43,305 bases of DNA from Planctomycetota bacterium (GTDB lineage: Bacteria; Planctomycetota; Phycisphaerae; SM23-33), in the NCBI GenBank assembly GCA_022705325.1, contig JAKJER010000051.1:1-43305 (forward strand), given 5' to 3'. Shown piece by piece: positions 33,136 to 40,627 of the stretch. A program made the translations under genes and the position numbers. Below the pieces are notes generated by a model. It was not told the origin of the DNA. It searched no databases and worked only from the letters and a program-made list of their open reading frames with translations. Position 1 is the stretch's first letter, and each line of letters starts with the position of its first letter.

Positions 33136-33917
33136 CCGACCGCCCGGACAATCTGCCCGCCGCAGCGCCGCCCGCCGCCGCGGACGAGGGCAATCCGCAG
33201 GCTTTCTCGCTGCGCGGGCAACTGCGACCCGTCCTGTGGATCGTCGTCGCCACGCTGGCGGTGGAGCTGGGAGCGTACTTCCTGGCCCTCGGTTCGACCT
33301 CCCGTCGCGACGCGCTCCTGTTGGGCCTGGGCGCGTGCACCGTCTGGGTCTGTCTGGCAGCCGGTCCGTTCGCTGTGGGCGGACGCAGAGCGCTGACCGC
33401 CCTGCTGCGGGGCGGGGCCGTCGCCGACGCTTCTCTCCTGAGCCTCCTGGTCTACTGGGCGCTCGACGCGTCTGCCGACACGCCGCGCCTGTTCACCTTC
33501 GTCAATGTCTTGCAGACCTACTGCACGCTGGCGGCGCTGGCGATCTTCGCCGTCGCGTTGGTGTTGGCTTTCTCGGGGCCGATCGCCCGCTGCGCCGCGG
33601 CGACGGCCTCCGCCGTCATTCTCATGCTCGCCCTGACCACGCCGCTGTGGACCGGATCAGCCTTGCAGGCCGCCCGCGAGGACCAGACCCGCCGCCAGGT
33701 CATCCGTGCGGCGGTGTACGTCAACCCTTTCTACTCAATCACCTCGCCGCTGGCCCCTCGAACGCAGTTCGTCTGGCACCAGGCCCAGGAGATGTATCGC
33801 CTGACGCGGATCGGCGACTACGCAGCCCCGCCCCCCGTGCCGTGGTACGCCAGCGCCTTCCTCTACGGGTGCGCCAGCGCGATCCTCGCGGCATCGCATC
33901 TGGTTCGCAAACGGTGA
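33132..33917 (+). CDS. Multi-spanning membrane protein, unknown function
   Basis: 261 residues with about six hydrophobic segments (near 35-52, 62-82, 92-110, 120-145, 148-170 and 240-255). The start ATG overlaps the stop of the YdjY-like gene by four bases. The loop after the fifth helix (VYVNPFYSITSPLAP, then FVWHQAQEMYRLTRIGDY) resembles the ABC-type permease-associated NPF/IS loop found in planctomycete membrane proteins, but I cannot assign a family. Partnership with the secreted YdjY-like protein is inferred from coupling. It is convergent with rdgB. Confidence 0.75.
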   Translation: MTDRPDNLPAAAPPAAADEGNPQAFSLRGQLRPVLWIVVATLAVELGAYFLALGSTSRRDALLLGLGACTVWVCLAAGPFAVGGRRALTALLRGGAVADASLLSLLVYWALDASADTPRLFTFVNVLQTYCTLAALAIFAVALVLAFSGPIARCAAATASAVILMLALTTPLWTGSALQAAREDQTRRQVIRAAVYVNPFYSITSPLAPRTQFVWHQAQEMYRLTRIGDYAAPPPVPWYASAFLYGCASAILAASHLVRKR

Positions 33918-33969
33918 TCGACCCCGCCCACGATGCCCGCCGGACGGACATCGCACGATGAGGTTCTGT

Positions 33970-34593
33970 CTACAGGATCTCCCTCAGCAGTCGCGCGAAG
34001 TGTTGCAGCGCCTTGCCCCGATGACTGACCGCGTTCTTCTCGTCGGCGGGCAACTCCGCCGCCGTCCGCCCCTTGCCCTCCACCACAAACAGCGGGTCGT
34101 AGCCGAAGCCGTTCTCCCCCCGCGGCGCATGACCGATGCGACCCTCGACGGTGTCGAACGTCTGGATGCGGATTCGCTGTCCGTCCGACAGGGCCAGGCA
34201 GCAGACAAAACGAGCAGTTCGATTCTCTTCGGCGACGTCCGCCAGGGCAGCCAGCAGCTTGCGGTTATTGGCCGCGTCGCTGACCGATCGTGGTGCGGAA
34301 GGGGGGCACTCCCCGGCGGCGTAGCGTGCGCTCTGCACGCCGGGCAGACCGTCCAGGGCGTCGACCATCAGGCCCGAGTCGTCGGCCAAGCACCACTGCC
34401 CGGTGGCCTTCGCGTAATAGTGGGCCTTTTCGCACGCGTTCTGGGCGAAGGTGTCGCCCGTTTCGGCGGGCTCGGGGACCTGGCCGAACTCGTCCAGCGC
34501 CGCGATGCGGACTTCCAGGCCGGTGAGCACCTGGCGGATCTCGCGGATCTTGCCCGGATTTCGGGTGGCCAACACAATCGTGGGCCGACTCAT
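33970..34593 (-). CDS. rdgB: XTP/dITP diphosphatase (non-canonical purine NTP pyrophosphatase)
   Basis: 207 residues, normal for the RdgB/HAM1 family. The conserved substrate motif is ATRNPGKIREI near the N-terminus; the metal/base motif is ADDSGLMVDALDGLPGV (near 69-85) followed by SARYAG-like SARYAA; GFGYDPLF and SHRGKAL lie near the C-terminus. It hydrolyses dITP, XTP and related nucleotides to monophosphates, keeping deaminated purines out of DNA. Its start overlaps the stop of the lipoprotein gene by four bases. Together with rph it forms the commonly conserved rph-rdgB neighbourhood. Confidence 0.96.
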   Translation of the reverse strand: MSRPTIVLATRNPGKIREIRQVLTGLEVRIAALDEFGQVPEPAETGDTFAQNACEKAHYYAKATGQWCLADDSGLMVDALDGLPGVQSARYAAGECPPSAPRSVSDAANNRKLLAALADVAEENRTARFVCCLALSDGQRIRIQTFDTVEGRIGHAPRGENGFGYDPLFVVEGKGRTAAELPADEKNAVSHRGKALQHFARLLREIL

Positions 34594-35429
34594 CGCTGCC
34601 CTCCGGCCGTCGGCGGGGCGTCTTTCCGTCCGGGCACCGGCACCACGCGGGGCGGCTCGTCCTGCTTGATCTCCCGCCCCTGGGCATCGCGAGCGCGGAT
34701 CACCGACTTGTACCCGTTCACGCTGAAGGGGACCTTGGCGACGATGTCGGCCATCTTCGGGTCCAGCACCTGGATCATCGGCTGGGACGCGAACACCGTG
34801 GGCCTGAACGGGTCGTTGCCGCGCTGCCTGGCCTGATCCACGATCACGCGGACCGCCTCTTTGGGGAACGATCCCACCATCACGTAGGAGTGGGCGGGGT
34901 CGTGGTGGTAGTACGCCTCATAGCCCTGCTCGCGGAGCTCCTTGCACCGCTCGACGGCGAACTTCTGCCGCCCGACGTAGTCGGCCTTGGGCACGTCGTA
35001 ATAGTCGGCTACGAGTACAGTGTAGTAGCCCTTGCTGGTCTGGATGTTCCACTCGGGCGGTCCGACATCCTTGGGCACCAATGCCACCACGCGGGCCCGC
35101 TGGAAGGGTTTCATGCCCGTGGCCTGGGCCACGAAGTTGCGGGCCGTTTCCAGGTCGCCCTCAGCCGCGGTGGGGCTGTGGTACTGCCCACGGTAGATGT
35201 CGCTGTGGTTGTCGCCATGGACCAGGAACACGTCCTTCCAGCCGGTGTGCGAACGGACGCTCTCCAACAGTTCCTTGGAATTGGCGATGTGCTGACCGCC
35301 CGTGGTGCCCATCAGCCAGATCGTGTACTCGCCTCGGGACAACGCCGACGGCCCGCCCAGGCCGCCCGAGCAGCCCGCCAAACCGGCGACCGGCAGACAG
35401 GCCAGCACGATTGCGATACCTTTGCTCAT
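34590..35429 (-). CDS. Lipoprotein of unknown function between rph and rdgB
   Basis: 279 residues. A lipoprotein signal is clear: hydrophobic residues 4-16, then lipobox LAGC with C20 as the lipidated residue. The mature part contains YTIWLMGTTGGQHIANSKELLESVRSHTGWKDVFLVHGD, then YYTVLVADYYDVPKADYVGRQKFAVERCKELREQGYEAYYHHD, which reads like a repeated alpha/beta SPOR-like element. The tail is rich in Pro and charge. It overlaps rdgB by four bases (ATGA), so it is expressed with the nucleotide-housekeeping genes, although nothing in it points to that pathway. I do not recognise a named family. Confidence 0.8.
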   Translation of the reverse strand: MSKGIAIVLACLPVAGLAGCSGGLGGPSALSRGEYTIWLMGTTGGQHIANSKELLESVRSHTGWKDVFLVHGDNHSDIYRGQYHSPTAAEGDLETARNFVAQATGMKPFQRARVVALVPKDVGPPEWNIQTSKGYYTVLVADYYDVPKADYVGRQKFAVERCKELREQGYEAYYHHDPAHSYVMVGSFPKEAVRVIVDQARQRGNDPFRPTVFASQPMIQVLDPKMADIVAKVPFSVNGYKSVIRARDAQGREIKQDEPPRVVPVPGRKDAPPTAGGQR

Positions 35430-35455
35430 TGTCCGCGCTCCACAAGTCTTGCCGT

Positions 35456-35477
35456 GCCGCAGACGGGTGTCTGCGGC
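35456..35477 (-). terminator. Palindrome between rph and the lipoprotein gene
   Basis: GCCGCAGAC (35456-35464) and GTCTGCGGC (35469-35477) form a perfect 9-bp stem with a GGGT loop. It sits in the 61-bp gap after rph. There is no U-tract; it could be a REP-like element or an mRNA-processing hairpin. Confidence 0.45.
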
Positions 35478-35490
35478 GCTGTTCGCATTG

Positions 35491-36231
35491 CTATCGGCGC
35501 CTGGCCGCCGCGGCTCGCAGGGCCTTGCTCTGCTCGGCCAGCAGGCGGCGGATACCCCTGCCGCCCAGCCGCAGCATCTGCTGGAGCCGGCCCGCGTCGA
35601 ACGCCGCCCGCTCCGCCGTCGCCTGCACCTCGATGAACTTTCCCCCCGCCGTCATCGCCAGGTTGAGGTCCACCTCGGCCCGGGAGTCTTCGGCGTAGTC
35701 CAGGTCGAGCAGAGCCCGTCCGTCAACGATGCCGACGGACACAGCGGCCACGCGCCCGCTCAGGGCGGTCGCGGCGCATGCCCCTCTCCGCGCCGCCTCG
35801 CCCACCGCCTGGGCCAGGGCCACGTACGAACCGGTAATCGCCGCCGTTCTCGTCCCGCCGTCAGCCTCCAGCACGTCGCAGTCAAGGTGCACGGTGTTCT
35901 CGCCCAGCTTGTCCAGGCGCAAGACCATCCGCAGCACCCGTCCGATCAGCCGCTGGATCTCCACCCCGCGCCCGTCAGGCTTGGCCAGCGGACGGGCTTT
36001 GCGCGTGCGCGTGGAGGCCGGCAGCATGCCGTACTCCGCGGTCATCCAGCCCTTGCCGCTGCCCTTGCGCCACTCCGGTACGCCCGGCACGATGCAGGCC
36101 GTGCAGATCACTCGCGTCCGCCCCATCTCGATCAGGCACGAACCGTCGGCCGATCCGACGAACGGCGTGGTGATCCGGACAGCCCGCAGTTCATCGGCCT
36201 TCCGCCCGTCGTGTCGTTTCGTGCTTGCCAT
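35491..36231 (-). CDS. rph: Ribonuclease PH
   Basis: 246 residues, typical of RNase PH (about 240). It begins KRHDGRKADELR with the family's RxDGR element. The conserved core includes GMLPASTRTRKAR and GRGVEIQRLIGRVLR. The phosphate/metal site is in LDCDVLEADGGTRTAAITG, and DLDYAEDSRAEVDLN and KFIEVQATAE complete the fold. It trims tRNA 3' ends by phosphorolysis. A minus-strand TACACT lies only a few bases upstream of the ATG, so a nearly leaderless transcript is possible; the -35 is weak. Confidence 0.96.
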   Translation of the reverse strand: MASTKRHDGRKADELRAVRITTPFVGSADGSCLIEMGRTRVICTACIVPGVPEWRKGSGKGWMTAEYGMLPASTRTRKARPLAKPDGRGVEIQRLIGRVLRMVLRLDKLGENTVHLDCDVLEADGGTRTAAITGSYVALAQAVGEAARRGACAATALSGRVAAVSVGIVDGRALLDLDYAEDSRAEVDLNLAMTAGGKFIEVQATAERAAFDAGRLQQMLRLGGRGIRRLLAEQSKALRAAAARRR

Positions 36232-36324
36232 CTCGCCTAGTGTACCCCAAAGCCCCCGGCGACAGAATAGGTCTTATGGATCGTCTTCTCCACCCCCCGT
36301 CCCCATCTCCTGGTCCCTGTCGTT

Positions 36325-38118
36325 TCACATCCAATGCCTGAACTTGTAGCACAGCGACTGGAGGAGCATCTGGTGCCAGGGGCGGCTCTCGAATTCCTCC
36401 AGGGTGACTTCGTGGCACTGGGCCAGGTCCGCCAGCGTCTGCCGGCGCAGCGTGCGGGCGAAGGCCACGTCGCTGATCATGGCCACCGCTTCGAGTTGGT
36501 GGACCAGGCTGCGATGGTCGAAGTTGTAGCTCCCGACGATCGCCCAGCCGTCGTCGACGACGGCGGTCTTGGCGTGGAGCATGCCGTGGGGCCATTCGAA
36601 GATTCGCACGTGGCTGGCCAGCAGTTCGCCGTACAGGTTCCGGCTGGCCAGGGCTGCCACGGCCACGTCGTTCTCCCTTGCGACCGCCACAGCCACCACC
36701 ACGCCGCGACGGGCAGCTTTCTTGAGCGCCGAGCGGATGCGGAGGTCAGGGATGAAGTATGCGCTCTCGATCAGGATGTGATGGCGGGCATGGCGGATGG
36801 CATAGAGATACGCCTCCTGAATCCGCCGACGGTGGCGGAACAGCTCGTTGCCCAGGATCTTGACCGGCACGGCGGCACCGGCAGCGGGCTGCTCTCTCCT
36901 GTCGCCCTCCCGCTGGAGGGCTGCGTGCCGGCGGCGGCGGAATGGATGCTGGAGTCGTCGCCGTACGCCGGCCCGCAGGCGGCCGTGAAGGGTAACGGCG
37001 GATTCGTAGGGCGTGGCGTCCCGCCAGCCATAGTCGAACAGCAGTCCCAGGCGGTAGGCGACCTCTTCGCCCTCGATGCGGACGTGCGTGTCGCGCCACC
37101 CGCGGCCGCCTTCGGCCAGCGGGACGTAGTCGTCAGCGATGTTAAGCCCGCCGGTGAATGAAATGTGCCTGTCCACGATGAGGATCTTGCGGTGGTCGCG
37201 CTTGTCGAGCATCCACAGGGGCCTGCCCAGCACCAGCGGACGGTAGACACAGACCTGGACGCCGGCCTCCAGCAACTCCCCGATGAACCGCCCGCCCAGG
37301 CCGACTCCCCCCACCCAGTCGTACAGAAGGCGGATGCTCGCGCCTCGTCTGGCCGCCGCCAGCAGCGCCTGCTGAAACCGCCTGCCCGTGCGGTCGTCCC
37401 GCAGGATGTAGGTCTCCAGGTCCACGCTGGAACGGGCGGAGTCGATCGCCTCCAGCATCTCCGTGTACGCCTGCGAGTCCACCAGCAAGTCCGCCCGGCT
37501 GGCGTGGCAGAACCGAGCGGGAGCACGGACGTAGCGCCGAACCGCCTGGTCGTTGGTCAGTGCCGGGCGGTCGAGCAGGACCAGTTGACGCGTACGATGC
37601 CTGCCGCTCAGCAAACGAAGCCGCCACTGCCTGGCCCGCCAGGTCCACAGGGCTGCCACGCCCAGCACGTGCGTGAAGGCCGAGCCCAGGACCGCCGCCA
37701 GCAGCGCCCCGCCCGCCAGGGGCCCCCAGATCGAAGGCAAGTCCGCCCATGCCCGCACAACCTCCCACGCCGACCGCACCGGACGGGCCCATTGCCAGAG
37801 CCGGGCCGCCTCCACCGCCTGCACCAGGGAGTCCTGAGGACCCGGCCAAATCGCCTCGCCCAATGCTGCTTCCGCCGCCACGATGTGCTCGAACGTGGCG
37901 GGATTGAACGCGACAAGCGGGAGCAGGGACATGATCTTGCTGCCCCTGGCGTACCAGGCGATCAGCAGCGCCAGCGGCGCCTGAAGCAGCGGTACAGGAA
38001 CCAGCAACGCGAAGACTCCCGCTGCCAGGCCCCGCGCCATCTCGCTGGCTGAATGACGCTTACGCACCAGACGCCGCTTCTGACGCTTCAACCAGACTCG
38101 TATCCGCCGCACAATCAT
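36325..38118 (-). CDS. Phospholipase D/cardiolipin synthase-like protein fused to an N-terminal DUF2062 domain
   Basis: 597 residues from the ATG at 38118; a GTG at 38124 or TTG at 38127 are alternatives nearer to a GAGG. Residues about 25-165 have the DUF2062 pattern (SASEMARGLAAGVFALLVPVPLLQ, FNPAT) with membrane helices. The C-terminal part carries two PLD catalytic motifs: HRKILIVD (309-316) and HAKTAVVD (515-522), each with the following G-x-N/S residues (FTGGLN; VGSYNFDHRS). Two HKD motifs plus membrane segments fit a cardiolipin synthase or another phosphatidyltransferase. The DUF2062 fusion is unusual. The start lies two bases after a tiny hydrophobic ORF. Confidence 0.9.
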   Translation of the reverse strand: MIVRRIRVWLKRQKRRLVRKRHSASEMARGLAAGVFALLVPVPLLQAPLALLIAWYARGSKIMSLLPLVAFNPATFEHIVAAEAALGEAIWPGPQDSLVQAVEAARLWQWARPVRSAWEVVRAWADLPSIWGPLAGGALLAAVLGSAFTHVLGVAALWTWRARQWRLRLLSGRHRTRQLVLLDRPALTNDQAVRRYVRAPARFCHASRADLLVDSQAYTEMLEAIDSARSSVDLETYILRDDRTGRRFQQALLAAARRGASIRLLYDWVGGVGLGGRFIGELLEAGVQVCVYRPLVLGRPLWMLDKRDHRKILIVDRHISFTGGLNIADDYVPLAEGGRGWRDTHVRIEGEEVAYRLGLLFDYGWRDATPYESAVTLHGRLRAGVRRRLQHPFRRRRHAALQREGDRREQPAAGAAVPVKILGNELFRHRRRIQEAYLYAIRHARHHILIESAYFIPDLRIRSALKKAARRGVVVAVAVARENDVAVAALASRNLYGELLASHVRIFEWPHGMLHAKTAVVDDGWAIVGSYNFDHRSLVHQLEAVAMISDVAFARTLRRQTLADLAQCHEVTLEEFESRPWHQMLLQSLCYKFRHWM

Positions 38119-38120
38119 GC

Positions 38121-38276
38121 TCACCAAGTATACCTCGCTCCGACAGGCGCCATAAGCCCCATCAGAACCAGAAGACCCATGAAGGCCGCCACAAATGCCG
38201 ATAAGAAGATGACAAGAGGGCTGAGCCCCCTCAAACGCGACTGGTTTGCATGAAACGACTCCTGTTCATCACGCAT
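38121..38276 (-). CDS. Possible single-span membrane peptide coupled to the PLD gene
   Basis: 51 residues ending in GARYTW. The second half is an uninterrupted membrane-helix-like run (LSPLVIFLSAFVAAFMGLL and on to MAPVG). Its TGA ends two bases before the ATG at 38118 of the PLD gene, a layout typical of translational coupling. The first 27 bases overlap the glycosyltransferase start on the other strand. A weak ribosome-binding site is the main doubt; a TTG start near 38240 would remove the overlap. Not recognised as a known family. Confidence 0.35.
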   Translation of the reverse strand: MRDEQESFHANQSRLRGLSPLVIFLSAFVAAFMGLLVLMGLMAPVGARYTW

Positions 38277-39443
38277 CGCATGCCGTACCCGCCCGACAAG
38301 GGCGAGCGGGTCCGCGCGTTCCACGAACTGCAGGCCCTGGCCCAGCATTTCGAGATCACGCTGGCCAGCCTGGCCTACGAGGCGTCGGACCTGGAGTCGG
38401 CCCAGATGCTCCGTTGCTGGTGTTCGCAGGTGCTGTTGGTCGGACGAAGCGCCTGGGCGGGACGCCTCCGCGCGGGGCTGTCCCTGTTGACGGGGCGGGC
38501 TGCCAGCGAGGGCTACTTCGCCAGCCGTTCGCTGGCCCAGGCCATCGCCCGCAGCGGCAAGGGCCAGCCCTTCGACGTTGTTCTGGGCTACTGTTCGAGC
38601 ATGTTGCCCTACGCGCTGCGTGCCCCGGCGCGCCAACGGCTCATCGACCTGGTGGACGTGGACTCAGCCAAGTGGGCCGCCTATGCCGGTCAGTCGAGCG
38701 GGCTGCGGAAGTGGTTGTACGGACGCGAGGCACGCCTGGTCGCTCGACTGGAGCGACAAAGCGTCCGCGAATGCCGGGCGGTCTTCCTGGTCAGCCAGAA
38801 CGAAATCGATGCCCTGGGCATTCGCAGCGAGCGGTTGATCGCCCTGCCCAACGGCGTGGATACCGAGTTCTTCTCGCCCCAGGCGCCGTCCGACCCGCCC
38901 AGCGCCGAGATCGTCTTCACTGGCTCGATGGACTATCGTCCTAACGTGGAGGCGGTGTGCTGGTTCGCCCGTAGCGTCCTGCCGGCCGTCCGCAAGCGAG
39001 TCGGCGGGGCGAGTTTCTGGATCGTCGGGCGCAACCCCACACGGGCCGTCCAACGGCTCGCTGAGGAGGTCCCCGCGGTGCACGTCACCGGGGCCGTGCC
39101 CGATGTGCGCCCGTTCCTCGCGCGAGCGCAGATAGCCGTGGCGCCGCTTCACATTGCCCGCGGCATTCAGAACAAGGTGCTCGAAGCCATGGCCATGGGC
39201 AAGCCGGTCATCGTTTCGCCTCAAGCAGCCGAGGGCATCGAAGCCGCCCCCGACGTCGAGCTGCTGTTGGCTCGGACCGTGCAGGAGTGGGAGGACCAGG
39301 TAGTGCTGCTTCTGGGCAGTTCGGGCCGCTGTGCCGAACTGGGCGCCCTGGCCCGCCAGTGCGTTCGTGAGCGGTACAGTTGGCCCGCCCGCATGGCCCC
39401 GCTGGTCGACCTGTGCCTCCGCCTGGCGGAGGAACCCGCATGA
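38250..39443 (+). CDS. Glycosyltransferase, TIGR03087-like (exosortase/exopolysaccharide-associated)
   Basis: 397 residues, GT-B fold of family GT4 type. The N-terminus MKRLLFITHRMPYPPDKGER matches the stp1/TIGR03087 opening. DLVDVDSAKW, then GSMDYRPNVEAVCWFARSVLP, and the sugar-nucleotide region PLHIARGIQNKVLEAMAMGKPV are characteristic. It transfers a sugar from an activated donor during exopolysaccharide assembly in organisms that often carry PEP-CTERM/exosortase systems. There is no strong Shine-Dalgarno, but the conserved N-terminus fixes the start. The next gene overlaps it (ATGA). The specific sugar is unknown. Confidence 0.9.
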   Translation: MKRLLFITHRMPYPPDKGERVRAFHELQALAQHFEITLASLAYEASDLESAQMLRCWCSQVLLVGRSAWAGRLRAGLSLLTGRAASEGYFASRSLAQAIARSGKGQPFDVVLGYCSSMLPYALRAPARQRLIDLVDVDSAKWAAYAGQSSGLRKWLYGREARLVARLERQSVRECRAVFLVSQNEIDALGIRSERLIALPNGVDTEFFSPQAPSDPPSAEIVFTGSMDYRPNVEAVCWFARSVLPAVRKRVGGASFWIVGRNPTRAVQRLAEEVPAVHVTGAVPDVRPFLARAQIAVAPLHIARGIQNKVLEAMAMGKPVIVSPQAAEGIEAAPDVELLLARTVQEWEDQVVLLLGSSGRCAELGALARQCVRERYSWPARMAPLVDLCLRLAEEPA

Positions 39444-39889
39444 CCGACCCGCACCCGCCGCAGACGCCAGGAAGGTTGACCCGCTGGTTCCGGCTTGCCT
39501 GGGCCGGTTGCGGCGTTCTTCTGCTGCTGGTCAGCGTCATGCCTTCGGACCCGCACGCCGAGCAGGGCATCTGGGCGTGGGACAAACGCATCACCCCGCA
39601 GACGCAAAACACCCTGCACGTGCCCGCATATGCCGTGCTGGCGGCACTGGGCGTGTGGGCGCGATGGCGCAACGGCGGCATCGCGGGCTGGGCGGCGGTC
39701 TCGTTCGGCCTGGCCTCCGCCTACGGCGCACTCCTGGAGTGCGCCCAGGCGATCATCCCGGGCCGCTACGGCTCGCTCAGCGATGCACTGCTCAATGTGC
39801 TCGGCGCTGCCCTCGGCACGGCATTGGCGGTCATCGTGGGCAAGCGGATGCTGAAGAAGCCCGCTCCAGAAACCACAAAGCCTCTGTGA
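39440..39889 (+). CDS. VanZ-like membrane protein
   Basis: 149 residues with about four membrane helices (near 20-34, 58-72, 82-98 and 118-136). The pattern of a conserved Asp/Lys segment (WDKRITPQTQNTLH), then ALLECAQAIIPGRYGSLSDALLNVLGAALG, is the VanZ-like C-terminal signature. VanZ-family proteins occur in exopolysaccharide/exosortase loci; the biochemical role is not established. It overlaps the glycosyltransferase stop by four bases, so it is cotranslated. A hairpin of ACCACAAAG/CTTTGTGGT straddles its stop codon. Confidence 0.88.
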   Translation: MTDPHPPQTPGRLTRWFRLAWAGCGVLLLLVSVMPSDPHAEQGIWAWDKRITPQTQNTLHVPAYAVLAALGVWARWRNGGIAGWAAVSFGLASAYGALLECAQAIIPGRYGSLSDALLNVLGAALGTALAVIVGKRMLKKPAPETTKPL

Positions 39890-39908
39890 GTTCCGGGGCC
39901 TTTGTGGT
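39872..39908. repeat. Inverted repeat around the VanZ stop codon
   Basis: ACCACAAAG (39872-39880) and CTTTGTGGT (39900-39908) form a 9-bp stem enclosing the TGA of the VanZ-like gene. It resembles the ACCACAGAG repeat class at 10303 and 10449. It could attenuate transcription into the next gene. Confidence 0.5.
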
Positions 39909-39949
39909 GATCCTCTTGTCCCGGCCGCTTTCTGGTAAGATAGGTGTGT

Positions 39950-40627
39950 ATGGCACAGCGTGACAAAATCCGGATCTTCAGCCGCCTGGCCTGGCTGGTG
40001 CTGGGCCTGTGGGTGCTTGCGGGCGTGGGCGGCGCGGTGGTCTTTCGCTCGCAGCTTGGCCCGGCCTGGTCCGCCGCCCGCGTGGACGTGCCGGTGGTGG
40101 TGATTGAGAGCGACGACTGGGGTCTGGACTTCGAGCCCCCGCACTACGTTCCTCCGGGCCCAGCCGTCGACGCTCGCCAGGAGGCGGGCGTGCGCCGGCT
40201 GGCGAGTATGCTGGCCACCAGGCGCGACGCCGCGGGCCGGGCGGCGGTTGTTTCCGCCTTCATTGTCGTACAGCAGGCCGATTCCGCCGCCATCGCCGCC
40301 GACCCCACGTTCGCCTACCATGCCCTGCCCATCGACCGCTCCATGCCCAGGACGGTGACTGCCCTCAAGCAAGGCGCCCAACAGGGCGTGCTCGAACTGG
40401 TCTACCACGGGCGCGACCACCGCGACGTTGGCCTGTGGTGCAACAACATCCGCGCCATGGTCGAGACCGCCGCTGCGCCGCAGCGGCGGCGCGATTCGAT
40501 CCCGAGTCGGTCCGCATCTTCCACCCCCGAGACGAGCGCGAGCGCGACCGGATCGTGGCGGAGTATTTCGACAGCCGCCTGGGCTACCTCAAGGAACTCG
40601 ACTATGCCCGACTGGAGGCCAAGGTGA
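39950..40627 (+). CDS. Polysaccharide deacetylase-like protein, 5' part (frameshifted)
   Basis: This is the 5' reading frame of a gene whose continuation lies in another frame. The ATG at 39950 starts an N-terminal membrane helix (LAWLVLGLWVLAGVGGAVVF), then VVVIESDDWG, a metal-site style motif, and LELVYHGRDHRD. These suit the glycoside hydrolase/deacetylase superfamily. Homologous-looking sequence stops near residue 174 (MVETAAAP); the last 50 residues are Ser/Arg-rich shadow. A one-base loss in or beside the perfect 19-bp palindrome at 40469-40487 explains the switch. If intact, the protein would have about 455 residues and act on extracellular polysaccharide, in keeping with the glycosyltransferase upstream. 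Confidence 0.75.
   Translation: MAQRDKIRIFSRLAWLVLGLWVLAGVGGAVVFRSQLGPAWSAARVDVPVVVIESDDWGLDFEPPHYVPPGPAVDARQEAGVRRLASMLATRRDAAGRAAVVSAFIVVQQADSAAIAADPTFAYHALPIDRSMPRTVTALKQGAQQGVLELVYHGRDHRDVGLWCNNIRAMVETAAAPQRRRDSIPSRSASSTPETSASATGSWRSISTAAWATSRNSTMPDWRPR

Noticed and set aside
40435..40500. Programmed ribosomal frameshift in the deacetylase-like gene
   Set aside because: No slippery heptamer is visible; a one-base loss at the palindrome is simpler.
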